NCBI GenBank assembly: GCA_028564705.1
Contig: JAPXFQ010000398.1
Span: 930,001 to 994,000, forward strand
Direction of reading: 5' to 3'
Source of the DNA: Apricaphanius iberus
Lineage: Eukaryota; Chordata; Actinopteri; Cyprinodontiformes; Aphaniidae
Length of the DNA: 64,000 bases
Of this stretch, positions 22,601 through 37,700 are shown piece after piece; positions within the stretch are counted from its first letter, which is position 1, and each line of letters begins with the position of its first letter. A program made the translations under genes and the position numbers. The notes below the pieces were generated by a model. The model searched no databases. It was not told the DNA's origin and was given only the letters and a program-made list of their open reading frames with translations.

Positions 22601-25600
22601 GACGCCGTTTCTGGGAACGAGCTACAAAACTGAAAGCCAAAGGTCACAGATTGACCCAAAATGAGAGCTGGATTCCCATCATACTATGCTGGAGTGCTCG
22701 TAGGCCAAATGGTGCGTCCGCCACATCATTTACCAACACAAACACATCTGAGATGCATCGATTTTACTCAAAGCTTTTAAATGAAAAATTAACTTGATGA
22801 TGCAATGTATCAAATGTTGAATGGTCAATAAAAAAAATATATATTTTTTTTCCCTTAATGTCAGGTTCCTAAACATACCATCAGTCAGATGGATCGGTTT
22901 GACCCTCCTTCTGTCACACCTCAACCTCCAGCTAAATAATGATTTATCAAAAATTCTTAGCAAACTTAATGTATAAAGTAGCATTTGTCAAAGAAAATGC
23001 TCAAAATAAATGAATTAATCATTCTGTTACGTAAATAATCAATAGTACACATGTAATCCTTAAACTACAATCAGTAAAACTCTGACCGCAACCTCTTCAG
23101 AAATCCTTTCAGGGGGGCCTCTCACCTCCCTGCACAGAGTTTGCGAGCTTTCTGCAGCTGTATGTTTATCCACTTTGGTCTCTTTTCCTCCAGAGCTTGC
23201 AGTACTTTGTGCACTGTCGGTTTGGGAATCCCCTGTCACACAGGATTAACATAAATTGCATCATAAGTTGTATCAAATCAGCTAGATGTACACTGTAATT
23301 AGATCACATACACATGGACAAACAGAACATGCAGTATACGAGACAGCATCCACGTTACTTTAAGATCTGACCTGCAGAAACAGCCAAAGGGAAATTTTAA
23401 TCCTGATCTCTGTATAATTGATTGGAACATATTTAGTTATACTAAAACTCTACTTCCTTACAGAGATGAAGAAATCATTTACCTTGTGCTGAATGCTCAT
23501 TGCAGCCTGCAGGCACTCTCTGAGCAGAGATAGGCAGTCTTTTGCCCCGCAGTCCAGAGGCAGACCACTGATTTGTTCTAGTGCATCGGGGTCTTCCAGA
23601 CTCTGGATCAAACACCCCAGCAGCGCCCAGAGCAACAGACCCATTGAGCGCAACTGCCGGGCATGCTGGGAGAGATGCTTTTCGGCCATTTGAAAGAGGA
23701 AGCGAACAGAGAGAGGCAACGATGCTACGGCCAATGGCAGGTTGGTAAAAATGAATGACAATGCTTGAATTGCTAAGGATATGACAGCTGAAAAGAGAAA
23801 TTAATTTTAGAAAAATAAAAAAATATCTTGATATTTTTCCACCAAAGTGTGTACCTTGGTATATCCTTACTTTTACAGGCAGTATCATTTCTTCTTCCAT
23901 CAGGTGTTATATAGTTCCAGTCTTTAGGTATTTTAGCCAAGACACTCTCTGGCACCTTTCGCTTAAACAGGGCTGGTTTAGTACACTCCTCTGTGCCCTG
24001 CCAAGCCAACACCATGGAGACCAAATGTACCAGTATACTCTTGGTTGACTTTGTCACCAATGCCCGGACGCATTCAACAACCACCGGTGCCTTCAGTGTA
24101 GTATCTATGAAAAATCGGGGAACAAAACCAACAAGTAAGAAAAGTGACAGAAATAATAAATAAAAAAACATAGGATATTACTAAATGTGTAATTGCTGTA
24201 CAGTAAGAATATGCACAAGTTTAGTATGTCACTAATTCTGAGAATCTAAATGTAAAAGAAGAAACCAAACTAATGACCTTCAACCACAGGGGAAATATGC
24301 AACTGCCCACATGTTTAAGTTACATAACTTCTGAACAAAAGCTTTATGGTCAGCAAAAACAAAGACTGAGCTTTTCCCCCACAAGGACAAGAAGAACAGT
24401 AGATTAACATTGCACCAGTTTTAAGCATGGTCATGGCAGAATCATGTTGAGGGATGTGTAATGGAACATTTGGTAGCTAATTAGGATTTGTACAATTATT
24501 CTTATTCTCTGATGGAAACGTTAGAGAGAAAACAAGCTTGTTGTTCTATCATGTTTCTGATAGACATGAGTCAGATCACTGGGTGACAGATGTCATAGAA
24601 GCAAAATATTTAGAGGACGGACTGCTTCATGCTTTACTATCGCACTGGTATGAACTGGTTCTTCAGAAGCTAGGGAAGCAGACTGAAGAGAACATGCAGA
24701 AGAAGATAAAAAGTGATTGCAGTATTATCTTTGGGGTTTTTTAGCCATTACATATGGCTAGTAAAAGCTTAAGTAACATTTATCCCAAAATGTATTTATT
24801 TTTTTCTGATAGAAAATGTACAAAGATAAGAAAATGTACAATATTACCTTTAAAAAACAAATATGTGCTTTTGTTTACATTTTAACATTACTGACATGTC
24901 ATAAATGTATATATTCCTCAATAATTAATTGAAAACATTTATTGATATTACAGCAATTAAACTCTTTGGATATTTGCTGTCTGACCATTATTTTGGGTGA
25001 TGACCACTAAGTCTTTGAGGTTGGAAGGCCTCCTTGCCACCAACCTATTTTTTAGCTCACTCCAGAGGTTTGCTGTCAGATAATTGCCCAAATAATTTTA
25101 GGGCTAACTGAGAACTTGCTCAATTAGTGAAGTTTAAACCCTGTTTAAATTCGAGAAAATAGGCTGAAAATGACATTTTGTGCACCACATTCTTGTTTTT
25201 AAATCAAAGTTAAATGAAAGTTGTATGTTGTATCACACGGACATCATGAACAAAATTTAATCATTAAAAGCCCAAAATGTGTTAACATTAATATGTTTTA
25301 ACCAATGTATTAAAACATATATATTAGCTTCAATAAACAAAAGCATATGCATAATTTATTACTAGGCTGGTGGAGTTTCATTCAAGTGAAAACAATGCAA
25401 CATGTCAGCCTGTGTCAAAATGACTTATTGAAGACAAAATGACAAAAAGGCACCTGTAACTTGATTTATATGGACTACGTTTTTTGAAATAAGAAATAGG
25501 ATCACTGAACAAAAAGGTCCGGTTATATTCAGATGGTCTGTATTAAACCCAGATGGCCCAATGGCAGCATTTTTACTGTCTTCCCCAGGTGCAGCCTTCC

Positions 25601-28600
25601 TTTTATCACTTTCTGCTTTCATATCTTGTTATTATTGATAACAGTGCTTCTATAGAATGAAGTTGCATGGCACTTTAAACTTCACACAGCTCTATCTGTA
25701 ACACTGCAAGCTTCAAATTATAGTAGTGGCACAATAATCTTAAAAAATGACCAAAAGCTCTGTGAACTTTAAAGCCCCAGACAAACAAAAGGGCAAGGGT
25801 GAAAAAAACTGATATGACTACTGAAAAGAAAGAAAGTCTCTTGGAAGTGTAGTCTGGCTCTATCCTATAAGGTAACCTAATTTTCCCGTTTTGAACTGAA
25901 TTTACTAAATCGACTCATGTATTGATTTGAACTAACCTTCTACCTACCGTGTGGTAAAACATCAGAATAAGTGTTGAAACTGTCAAAACTCTCAACGTGA
26001 TCTTTGAAAGTTAATTCAGCAAATAGTTTAAATAGAAATGGGGGCACTGGGGGTATCATGTAACCAAAATTATAATATAAAGATTTGGAACAGTTCAATA
26101 ATTAAACTAATTACCCTTTGAGGATAAGTGATGATTGGATGACATTGAGAACTTCTTTCTGGCACACTATCTCGCTTTCGTTCATTTGCTTTGTCGACCC
26201 CTCCCGTACTTTGTCTCTATCCAAATACTCTTCGCCAGTCACCCTAATTTATGCTGCAATAATTACCACACAGCCGGGATGTGAAAATCACTCCTAAAAT
26301 GAACTCTCTTCACTACAGGAGTTCTGATTAAGCGCTTCAATAAAGCTTACATCTGAGACAAGAAAAAAATAACTCAGCTAAAAACAAAAAAATCGTATTA
26401 TAATCATACATTTGATCATTTACACTCAATGTCAACACTAGCTTTTAGAGAATAAAAAACTAATATACTGTTGACAGGGTTATTTTTATTGTTAAGTTTT
26501 TTTTCTTGAAATGTAATAGATCTGTGAGAAAGTAGTGACATTTCTTGGTTGTATAGTTTTTTCATATAGGTACAAAGCAACGTTTTCTTGATACTGATGT
26601 ATTAGACATAACATGGCGTTTGAAATCAGACAATGTCTTATCTGACCTGGCCTGATTGGTGACCGATTGACTGGCAACTGAAAAATGTATGTTTTTCCAA
26701 TCACTGATCATACTGAACCAGATCATGTGATCAAGAACACTCTTCAGTGTTGAAGTTCTGAAAAAGATTCAGCTAATTTTGTGTCAAGGACGTTGCTATG
26801 AACTACAAAATATGTAAAAACTGTCTTGAAAGGAAAGTGTAATTTAGAAAGAAAAAAAAACTAAACATCCACGGTGGGGACTTTTAGAAGGTCTAAAAAG
26901 GCTTCACACACCCTTTATGAAAGCATACCAAGAGTTACTTGATTTACTTCCCAACAGATTTACCCTGAATTCAGGCCAGCTACTTTCGCGTTAAAGATAG
27001 TCAATGAAAGATAGTCAATATGCACAGCTTTAAGAATTTTTAATAGCACAGTGGATCCACGGCTATGAAGATAGTAAGCTATACAAGAACCGAACCCTGG
27101 CTTTATTGTCTGTTTCAAAAGGCACACCATGGCTGCATATAAGCGTAACATAGTGTGTCCTTTGAATGTTGTGTGGTGGCATGGGGAGGTGAGAATGAGA
27201 ATTGTGCCGCCAAGCTTGACAGTAATATTATTTCTCCCTGATGCCGCCTCTGCTTTGCGGCAAAGTGGCACCAATGTTTTTTAAAACGCGCTTTGCAGTG
27301 TGTTTTATTAAATAAAGCCACTCAAGTGAAGAGGTGTAGATGCACACAATGGCCACTGGGTGAAATAAATCTACTTCTGTCCATCCATTAAACAAGAAAA
27401 CTGTTGCTCAGTGAGCCTGCATCCTGATATGTTTTAAAAATTTGGCTCATTCAGAATTGTTACAATGAGAAAGCCTTTTGTTAAAAAATAACCAGAATAT
27501 GGCACTTCTACTTGTTTGCAAAGGTGCTTCTGCACAAATCAGAAGTGTTCTGCAACAATAATGTTTGGTCTGACGACAAATAGTTGAGATGTCTGAATGT
27601 AATACACAACAGCATCTTGGGAGAAAATTAAGATGCACATTCTCCACTCTGTCTGTGTTGCTACTGGGTTATTGGTAAGATCTGGATTGGATCTCCAGTG
27701 AGACGCTGAGCTGACCTTAACCTGTTTGTTGTTGTTTTTTGTAGACTTTAACACGAAACCACTGCCTTTTAAAATATACAATATTTGACCTAGTACAGAA
27801 CTTTGGTATCTAAAGGTGTGAAGGTTTAATATTATTGCTGTTTTTAAACCAAGATATTACCTGCCAGTGTATAGAGATATTTCCAAATGTGTGCTTTCTC
27901 CAGGTATGGCTGAAGGGCCTGAGCCAAAACCTTGGGAACATTATTCAAGCGGGAGAACATGTTGAACAGAGCAACTATGAAATCATCCCCTGCCTTGCAA
28001 TTCTCTGTGGACATTTCTGAGTCAGTCTCCTGGCAAAAATCTGGAAACAAAAAAAACAACTGAAGTCAGCTTGGTGAGACACTTCAGCAACAAAACAAAC
28101 ACATATGTTATTGAAAAAGACATTGAATTGATAAAGTCCTGATATTCTAGAGTACTTTACACACACATACAATCAGAATCCACTAGAAGATGAAAAGCTA
28201 TTTCAGAGTTTTTTTAATTATAATTTTGAAAATATCAAGTCTATGCATGTATGTGTAGATACAAAATATAAAACATCTTGATTTTTTTTTAACATAATAC
28301 ACACACAACGCACACACGTTGGAAAATGTCAAGGCTGCCTAGCCTGACACATGTTAACAGAAAGGGTGAACAAAAGACAACGCAGAATGGAAGGGAAAGA
28401 AAAACCCACATCTGTGTTGGATAGAAATAAAAATGAAAAAGAAACAGATTTCAAAGCCCCTGGCTGTGGGATCCATAGAACATGCAGACAGGAAGTGAAA
28501 AGGAAGAGGTTTTGACAGGGTGTCCTTGTGGGGGTTGCTGTCTAAGTTGGCTGAAGATGGAGGTGTGTGTGACTGTAAAACCCATATGGATCTCTATATA

Positions 28601-28641
28601 AGTGATTTGTGTGCTTCTGAGAGTTTGTTTATCTATCTATC

Positions 28642-28708
<67 letters not shown>

Positions 28709-31700
28709 ATATGTGTGTGTGCGTGTATGTGTGTGTGTGTGTGTGTGTTAAGTTGACAGGGATTGCTGAGGAAAGGCCCGCTGCTCCAGAGGTGGCAGAC
28801 ATCTAGCAGTCTGTCTGTCTGCAGTCTGGAAAATGACAACTATTGGTATAGGAGAGTTTATGCAGGCAATGAGGACATGCTGTTCTGTAATAAAGGGCAA
28901 CATGACATCCTACTGACTAATGCTGGACTATTTTAAAATGACGGGGAAGAATTAGCTGCAGTGTTGCAGAGATATATCAGCCACCTGCATAAGATTCAGG
29001 TGTGAACTGCTGATATCACTCATGGTGTATATGAAAAGTGATTTACATACTCGTGCGTCGGCTCCTTCACAATCATTCAGCTAACTTGTACCCTAAGATG
29101 TTGTAAACCAAAGACTCTGCATCTAGACTCTGCACATTAGGCAGCATTATGTGGATCAGGAAGGCATCTTGTTCGCTGTCTGTCTGATAATTGGTCCTTA
29201 AGGGGAGAGTGTTATGGATATCACTGCTGTGACTGCAATGGGCCAGAGAAACGGGGCTGGCTAACATTAATTTCCACTCTGAGTGCTGGAGAGCACGGCA
29301 GGTTAACTAGGTGCCTTTTAATAATGATCCCATTATGAAGCAGCAGATGACTTCAGAAAAACAGATGTCAGTGTGCTGGCACATCTCTGTGGATTTTCCA
29401 GAACCTCTGCAGCATACAATAACTGCTGTGTTATTTTTTTTTTGGGGGGGTGTTTTTTTTTCAGCTGACTTTTGTGTTCCCTTCTCTATTCCAATTCTCC
29501 CTCTCTATGCTTATTCAACCTTGATATATATCCAACAAAGACACCTGTTTATCTTCTGGACAACCAGTCAAACAGTCACAAGGGTCCCTTCCACAAACCA
29601 TAGTAATTGAAAGCAGGCACACAGCAGATAATAAAAACGTTGTTTGTGTTTACCTGATGTACTATAACTTTCAGTTTTTAGAAAGCTGTTACATTACAAA
29701 AGTAATAATAGACCCCCAACACATCTGGTATTAATAAACGTCTTCACTGATCTGATTGTGTCCAGACATCTCCACATACAGGTGTCTGCTCACTCAAGAT
29801 AGGTTGCAAAATGTTTTCCTCAGATTCCCTTCAGAGGTGGTTTAGGACAATTGTGTCTGCATAAATTTGGCAGGGTAAATCCAATGTATACTGCGAAATT
29901 ATGTACCACCATTTTTTTTTTTATTAGCTGGTCTTTGTGTAGTGCCAGAATTTATTTAACAACACAAGTTGGTGCCCAGTGCTAGTTGACTGTACTCATT
30001 GAAAGTTCTTTTTTTTTTCTCCCCATCCTCATATTGACAAAGTAGCACACTGAAACTGAGATAATTTCGCCAAAATCAAAAAGTACCATTGATTGCCACC
30101 TCTTAAATATCAACATTTGACAAGGCTGAAAAACAAGAACAAGTTGCATCGCATTTTTAAACCTAAAGTTCCAGACCGTTTTGTGTAAGGACTTTGAAAA
30201 AAGTCGTTTAAAATTCATTACTAAAGTAGATTTTTTTTAATCATCAGATAAATGCCCCAAACATATGGGTAAATGCAGTGTCTTATTGCTGTGAAGACAT
30301 TTCAGTCAAGCTGTTCCCTATGTCTGTCTGTGGCCTGCTTAATTATCCCGTCACCCCAGATAACAGGAGAGAGTCAGCGCTTCTGGTGTTGATTTACGGC
30401 AGCGTGCGGGGAGACGCATCTCGGAGCCTCTGAGTCAGGCTTAGACCAAGCGAGAGAACAAGACAGAGAGAGTTGTTATTAATGAGGTCGCTATAATGTG
30501 AATTAATGTGCGAGTGCACAACAGTCTTTAAAGGTTAGACTGTTGCCATGTGGAGGAGAAAAGAGGGAAGGGAAAAAAATCTTTAAAGGTCAGAGTATGT
30601 GCTTTGCCTGGGCCAGCTGAGTGTTTATTACTGTGCTCTATTGATTTAGTAATGATGATGACCAAGATGAAAATGATGATAATAGCAAAGATGCTGATGA
30701 TAACTTCATAAAATAAATGGGGATCATCTACAGTCTATATAACTAGCTTAAGATCTTAGAGCACCATAATTAGGATTCTAATAAACACTTCCCACAGATG
30801 TCCCCTGTGGTATCCATTGTGTTCATCTCACTGATATGAAACAGGAAATATCAAAGTATAAAAAGATTTTCATTTTTTTCCCCTAAAAGATAGACAACGA
30901 GGCATAAACAGCACTGAAAACAAAAGCCTGCTCAAGTTGCATACCGTTTCAAATCTATGTAAAAAGGGGGAAAAAAGACTCACAAGAATTTTCCAGGAGT
31001 ATTCTAGGCAGGTGACAATCTTCATGAAGAAGCATTCGCAGCAGCAGCTTGGGATTGCATCCTGGGTCAGAGGTCAGTAGCCTCAACTGGCATGCCAAGG
31101 CTGCCTCACCCATAAGGCCATCTCTTAGAGACAGGAAAGAAAGAAAGGAGAAAAAGTTGACAGTTCTGCAGTGTCAGGTGAGCATTTGGATTGAAATCCA
31201 TTTAGCAAGAGACCAAAGAAAGAGATGAAGGCTTCAAAAAAATAGAGAAAACAAAGAAAAATCCTAAAACAGAGACTAGGAGTATGAACAGCTGGCAAAT
31301 GGCAAACATAGTCATTCTTTTTGGTGTAGTTCACTTCAACTGTAAACTTACATACAGCATGCAGGCAAATGAATTAGCTCTAATCTTGGCCAGCTAAAAG
31401 AAAATTAACATTTGGGTGATGGCCAAATACATGAATATACAGCAATACCCCCCTCCTACATCTTTTGTATAACCAAGAGGCTGCAGCCAGCTGTGAGTAA
31501 TGAGCCGTATCCTTGATGTGTGCGAAGGTTTCAGTGTGTTCAGAGCCTTTGCTTGTTGTTATGTGTGCGTGCAAGTGTGAGAGCATGCTGACATGTGTGT
31601 CTGCATGTTACTTTATACATCTCAATAAAATCTAATGGAAAGAGTGGACAGAGTTGGTCTTAAGAGCAGAGGCGGCGTGTTGAGGGGGTGTCTGCCCAGA

Positions 31701-34700
31701 AATTAGCCATTCCATTTGAGCCGAAAGGCTAGAGAAGGGTGCACCCTGCTGCTTGACTAAAGAAAACTATGCCTTGGTCTGACAGCACAATTTATGATGT
31801 CACTGCGACTGCAAATCCATACGAAGTAGTCCTCTTTTAAGTGTTCTGATAAATCTAGTGGGCAGGGTAAGCTTACAGAATCCAAAAACAAAAAGCACAA
31901 CTGCACTCACAGGCACACACACTCAAACGATAACTCAAAGCAGAGCCTGAAAGAGAAACATACAACTTATTTTATGATTTTAACTTTTCATTGAATACAT
32001 TAACATGTTTTAATCTGCTGGGTGTTAGGCTTTAAATGTGGACCCGTGATTCTGGCCAAGGGCCTTCTGGCGTCCTTCCATCTAAGCAGGAGGTGGGACC
32101 AAGGAAATAAAGAGGACATAAAAACAAACTAACTTCAGATCCGCAATACTCGAATAGGGATTTGTTGGATTTGTGCTCTGCCAGCATCCAGTGAGATAAC
32201 CTCTAGCTTTGGGAGACAGGAGAGGGATGGAGGGTGGAGACAAATGTGTGCCAGAGTGATTGACTGCACAGCTCACAACAAGAGTTAGACACAAACGTAG
32301 ACAAATGATGCATTTGGGCAGCCTGTTGACGTCTCCCATTTAAAGATCCCATAACCGTCAATGTTACCATACTGTTAGAGGCAATCCTAGTTTCATCTGC
32401 ATTACATCATGGTAACAAGATTGGCTTGAAGCCCTATCAGCAGGCCATGTGCCTTGTAAGAGTATTTACACTCCTTGAGCTTTTACACATTTTGTCCCAA
32501 TTTAACAAAAAATTTAATATATTTCATTTGGATTTTTATGAGAAAGATGAACCATGAAATAAATAAACCATTATTGTGAAAGGGAACAAAAATAAAGATG
32601 TTTTTCCAAAGTTTCTAGCATACAATTGTTTTCTCTTTCTCTCCGAGTCGATGCATTGCAGAACCATAATTGCCGCAATTACAGCTACAACCCTTTTGGA
32701 GTATGTCTCAAAGCTCTGTACATCTAGAAACTGTAGTTTTAGTCTATGAACAATCACTAAAGTGCAGTTAGATTGAATGAAAACGGTCTATAAAATGTTA
32801 TCTTTAAATCTTGGCACAGATTCTCAGGTCTAAACTTTGACTGTACATTTTTTAAAAATCTTATCAGCTTTGGTCTACACCATTCCATTCTACCAGGTTT
32901 CCTTCCAGGATGGTCCTGTATTCAGCTCTATTTTCACATCAACTTTGATCAGTTTCCCTGTTCATATACTCTAAAAGAATCCCTAAAGCATTATGCTACA
33001 ACAGGGCTAGATTAGCCATCTTGCATACTTGGAAATGACAGGTGGGCCCATGCACATTTTTGGGCTGGTCCGAGGCTGTTATAGTTTAATCTGAAACATA
33101 TTATAAACTGATCTATTGGCTGCAGTGGCCCATTGGCTGTTTTCCTCAAAACACATTGAGCTAATGATCCAATGAAATCCTTCAGCCCTCCTCAGCCCGC
33201 TCCTCTCTTACTGCAGTGTCTTCACTCTTCTGCACCATACAGTAGCTTCCCCTGCTGTTCTCTCGGTCACAGTCTGACATCCAACACTTCTTTAGACTTT
33301 ACCTTTGACCTATCTGCTGTTCTAGTTGGTATTCATGATCCTACTTACTCAATGATGTTCTCCAAAAACAACAGATCTCTAGGACCTACACCAAACAGTG
33401 GTATTTATTCTGAGAATAAATCACTCAGGTGAACTTAATTTATAAGTTATGTAACTTCTGAAAATAATTAGTTTACAATGGATTTTACTTAGAGGTATTA
33501 GAAAAAAATGGGTCTGAAAGCAAATGCATTACAAAATTGTATGACCTTTTGATTAAAAAAAGTAGATCTTTTGATCTCCACTACACAATTATGCACTACT
33601 TTCTGTTGGTTGGTTGTAATAAAAACTTCAAATAAAGTTAATTGAAGTTTGTGGTTGTAACGTGACAAAATATGGGATAGTTCAGTCTGTATGAATGCTT
33701 TTGCTGAGCACTGTATTTGACGTGCACCTACTGAATGATGTGTACAACTGAATGAAGGCATGATGGATGTACTCTACATACCTTATGGCCTGTTCTGTGA
33801 AGAGGTCAGGGTTGATAGCATTTAGCCAACGTACAACAGACCTTTCAGGCTGAAGTGGTGCTGAGTCCTTTGAAGCAATATTCATAAATGTTCTACAGAA
33901 AAAAAATTGCATGACAGCTTTAAAAGAAGCTACTTGCAAAAGATGTCTATTTATTGGAGGTCAAACAACTTTTGAAACAGGAAGCGTTAAAAACCGATTA
34001 ATATTTTTTTGTGTGTTGTATTCTTAAATTCCATTTATTTCAGTTTCTTTTGCTATCAGCAGCCTTCACTCAGCCCTCTAAATGGATACCGATTAGGCTT
34101 ATGGACTTCAACTTAATTTACTAGATTTCAATTAGATACCAAAAACCTACTGTACACACAGTACGAACCTATGCACAAAAGATATTGGTGCTGTAACAAC
34201 TAGGAGGACCATCAGTAGCTGGTCACATAGGCTGTGGATTTGGTATGGCCAGTCCGAGCCACCTCCTATAATGGTAATTTCTGATGAAGGGTTGATCCGA
34301 ATCATGTTTTCTGGACTCTTGCTGACACTCCACATGAGGTGCTCCACGTAGAGCAACACTGCTGTGATGTCACACCTTAAAAACAGAGAGACAGAGATTG
34401 TTTGCATGAAAACAGATCATAATAGGTATGAATATAAAGATCATCTTGTATTACATGGTTACACTTCAATGTAAAAACAATAAGACATGTGTTTTTTTCA
34501 TTTTACTCTAAGAGAGTAAAGTGGGTAGATGTTAAAATTTTACAATTAATGTCAGTGAAGTATGTTATGGTCCGTTAATAAAGACAAAGCACAAAGGCCT
34601 TCCCCAAGATGGTCAGGAATTCCCTCCATCATCTGTTATCTTTTTTGAGGCGTGCAATGGTGACCTGATATAGACTGCTGAAAATAACCATGCAAGTGTC

Positions 34701-37700
34701 TTCGGCATGCCAGACCTCAAGAAAGATGTCTGTTTAGTTGCACCTCACATTTTCCAACTGTCCTGATTATTTCCAAGGAACATAAACCAGATTTTCTGTC
34801 ATCAGTCTCCTGTGCCTAACCTTCATACTGCATTTTTTAAAATCCAAATCATTCTTTTCTTTTCCATGTTTCTTTTTCAACATAAGAGATGGTTTTAGGT
34901 ATCTATGAAAAACTGAAGCAGTTAGCAGACTCCAAAAATGAGAATATTTCAGAGATTCACACTTTTTATTTCTGAACATTTTGGATTCAACTCAATAATT
35001 CTGTAGTGATAGCCATGCAGTTGGACGACCTTGAGTAACAGGTGTAGTAAAGTAATCTTTTTAATAAAACTGTTTTTTAGCAATATTTGTCTGTGTCAGG
35101 TTCTGAATGGGTACAGTGATAAACCCAGAGTGAATGTTCTAAAAAATGTTATCTTAATTTTTAACATCATTGCAACAAGTACCGCAAAATAATTCAAAAC
35201 AAAATTTTAGTGCCATGCTGCTGATCTCTATTCCATAGCGAAGGTACAAAATATAAGGTTTATAAAGGACACAGAAAGTAGGATTTATGTGTGTGTGATG
35301 TCATGTTTTTGTCTAGCTACTTGTTGTAAGGTTATTACAGGAAAGATTCTGTTTTTTTTTTTTTCTAAAGACGGTTCTTTCAAGAGGTTATGAGCAGTTA
35401 GCAGGTAACCTGAAGCAGATAACCTTTTTGGAATCTTCATTGGCATAACTCCAGATAAGCTGGTCCTAGGTCTAAAGACAAAGACTAGTCCAAGAGTAGA
35501 CTCCTACCATCTTTCAAGAATGCTTATCTCAAAAAGGGTATAGTGCTATGGGATGCTGAACCACTAAACTGTCAATATATTTGCATTTGAAATTCATCTA
35601 AATAAAAGGTAACATATATCTACAGTATATGAGAATTAGAGGTAGAAGGCATTGATGAAGCACCGACCTGCTTTTTAAATCTGTACAGACCATATGAAAT
35701 GTTAGAGTTTGATAGAAAGTAAAAAATCCACAAGATAACATTCACTTACAAAGGGAAAGTTTTTCTTTTTCAGAATGTGTTTCATACAAAAAGATATGTT
35801 TTTGAATCCTCTTTTGCCTCCATTTCCTTTTCAAATATTTATTGTGTACTTCACTGTAAATTCATATTCACTTTAAATAACTGCCAAATAACTTCCCAGT
35901 CCAGATGTGATGATAGTTCAAAGGTTCATAAAATAGCTTGGTATGTCTTGGTCAAGATGTTAGCTTTATCGTTGGATACTGCTACTCTGGATTTATACTA
36001 AATGATAAACTAAGACAACCTACTACTACTACTACTATCTATCTATGCAGATAAGATACTAGCAGTTTTTTTTTTATCTTTTAACAGACCACAGGCCAGC
36101 TATTAGTGGTAAACGGGTTGTGGGACACCTATGTAACAAAATCTCAAACTTTTCATATATTTGGTTGAACTTAAGTCATCAGTTTCTGCTTTGCTTTGGA
36201 AACTGTAGGTTCTTTAGGGACTTACCCATGAAAATATGACATAGTTTATAATGCAATGCATCTTTTGTGGTATTGATTGCTTTGTACTATTGTTTGTATT
36301 TATCAAAATACCTGATCTGCAAGTGCCTCTTGTATGAAGCACGGACTCTGGAATATCTTCTAACCAGTAGTTGCAAAGTCTCTGCCAGCACATATCCAAG
36401 CACATCCTTGGCTAGTTCTGATGGAAGAACTGTCCACAGGTCGCTACGAAGCCCACACAGGAAGTAAAACCACATCTGCAGTGAGAAGGAACACCGCTCT
36501 CCCTATGAAGGAAGAAACATATGGGAGGGAGGGGGTTACAGATGCATATATGTTATGATTTGGACACTGAGAGTGAAGCAGAAACACAACAAAGATAAAT
36601 ATAGGAGTGAAACTGCGGGCAGGAGACCGAAAGAGACTGGTTTGTCATCACCAGGGTGTCTTAGCGGTCACGCCACCTGCACTCTGCACCTGGGTTTCTT
36701 TCCCCACTGGGAATATATGCTGCTTTAAAGTCACAATCTCATGAAATTCCCAACAGTTGCACACCTGCAACATACAGAAACACTCACACTAACATAAAGA
36801 GTGAGGGTGATGAGATCAATCCAAAATGTTAAAGAAGGAAATGATGCGTAGGAACTGGAAAGAAGAAATGTAAATATAGATGGAGATTGAGAAAAAATAA
36901 TGCACAGGAATTCTTGAGCTTTGTCATACATTTATTTAAATAGCTTCAGTTTTCTTTTTCTTTAAATCTGCTCCCCAAAACTCAGCATACTGTATTTACC
37001 CTCCAGCAACAAACTGATGATGGGTTTGCCATGGCTACTGAGTCATTCAAAACTCCCCATCTACCTCCTGTCTACATCTCAATGGCCACTGAAATCCCTC
37101 ACACTTCCTCGAACTCTATCTCATCTTTATATTTCCTCCTTTTTGTTCATTTCAGTATTAGTCATTTATGAGAGTATGGCCTGGGTTTCGGGCATGTTTT
37201 TCTGATATTTTTCTGACTGACTGCAGTATTGGGTCCAAAAAAAGCAACTCCAAGTTTGTTTGTTTTTTAAATCCAATAAAATCTTAATCAAGAATAAATT
37301 AAGGGTTTAACAATCAAAAAGAAAGTTGACGGAAACATTTCTTAAGGGAAAAAGTGTCAAGATTCTAAGCAAACAATAGTGTGCACAAATTCTGAGAGAG
37401 TGGGAAAAATCCTGAAGGTTAAGGCTGGAAACCACTGGTGAAATTCCTGCAAAACAAATCATCATCCAACTTTGTTCAATAAAGCTACTTATGTTTAAGA
37501 GGAGCTTGGAAATCGTTTTCACACTCTCTCACTGCATAACGAATTAACCAAAAAAGCATAAAGCAAAAAGCATGAAGGAGTCTTCTGCGTAAAAGCTCAT
37601 AACAGATGGAAAGAATGACTGGATATGTTCTTAGTGTTAGTAAAATGGTTTTGGGAAGAAAAAAAAAGTTTTTGGGATTAATATACCAAATACAAGAAAG

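Larger units (their letters stand above)
20179..23125 (-). other. kiaa0825: KIAA0825 intron between exons 17 and 18
   Basis: This intron is 2,947 bp. It holds the SINE at 20818, an A-rich tract at 20195-20215, T-rich and AT-rich DNA, and the candidate regulatory block at 21820. Open frames at 21407-21817 and 22498-22797 have no recognisable domain. Confidence 0.6.
24105..27860 (-). other. kiaa0825: KIAA0825 intron between exons 14 and 15
   Basis: A 3,756-bp intron carrying the Tc1-like fragments at 24290-25140 and 27520-27625. The unique block 27100-27290 (CATATAAGCGTAACATAG; TGCCGCCTCTGCTTTGCGGC) may be constrained. The rest is AT-rich and unassigned. Confidence 0.5.
28041..30983 (-). other. 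kiaa0825: KIAA0825 intron between exons 13 and 14
   Basis: A 2,943-bp intron holding the GT microsatellite and the two candidate regulatory blocks. Poly-T/poly-G patches lie at 29433-29461 and poly-T near 29912-29922. No transposon was recognised, unlike most of the other large introns. Confidence 0.6.

Noticed and set aside
28520..28839. CVCV and HTHT repeat proteins
   Set aside because: Artefacts of the GT microsatellite.
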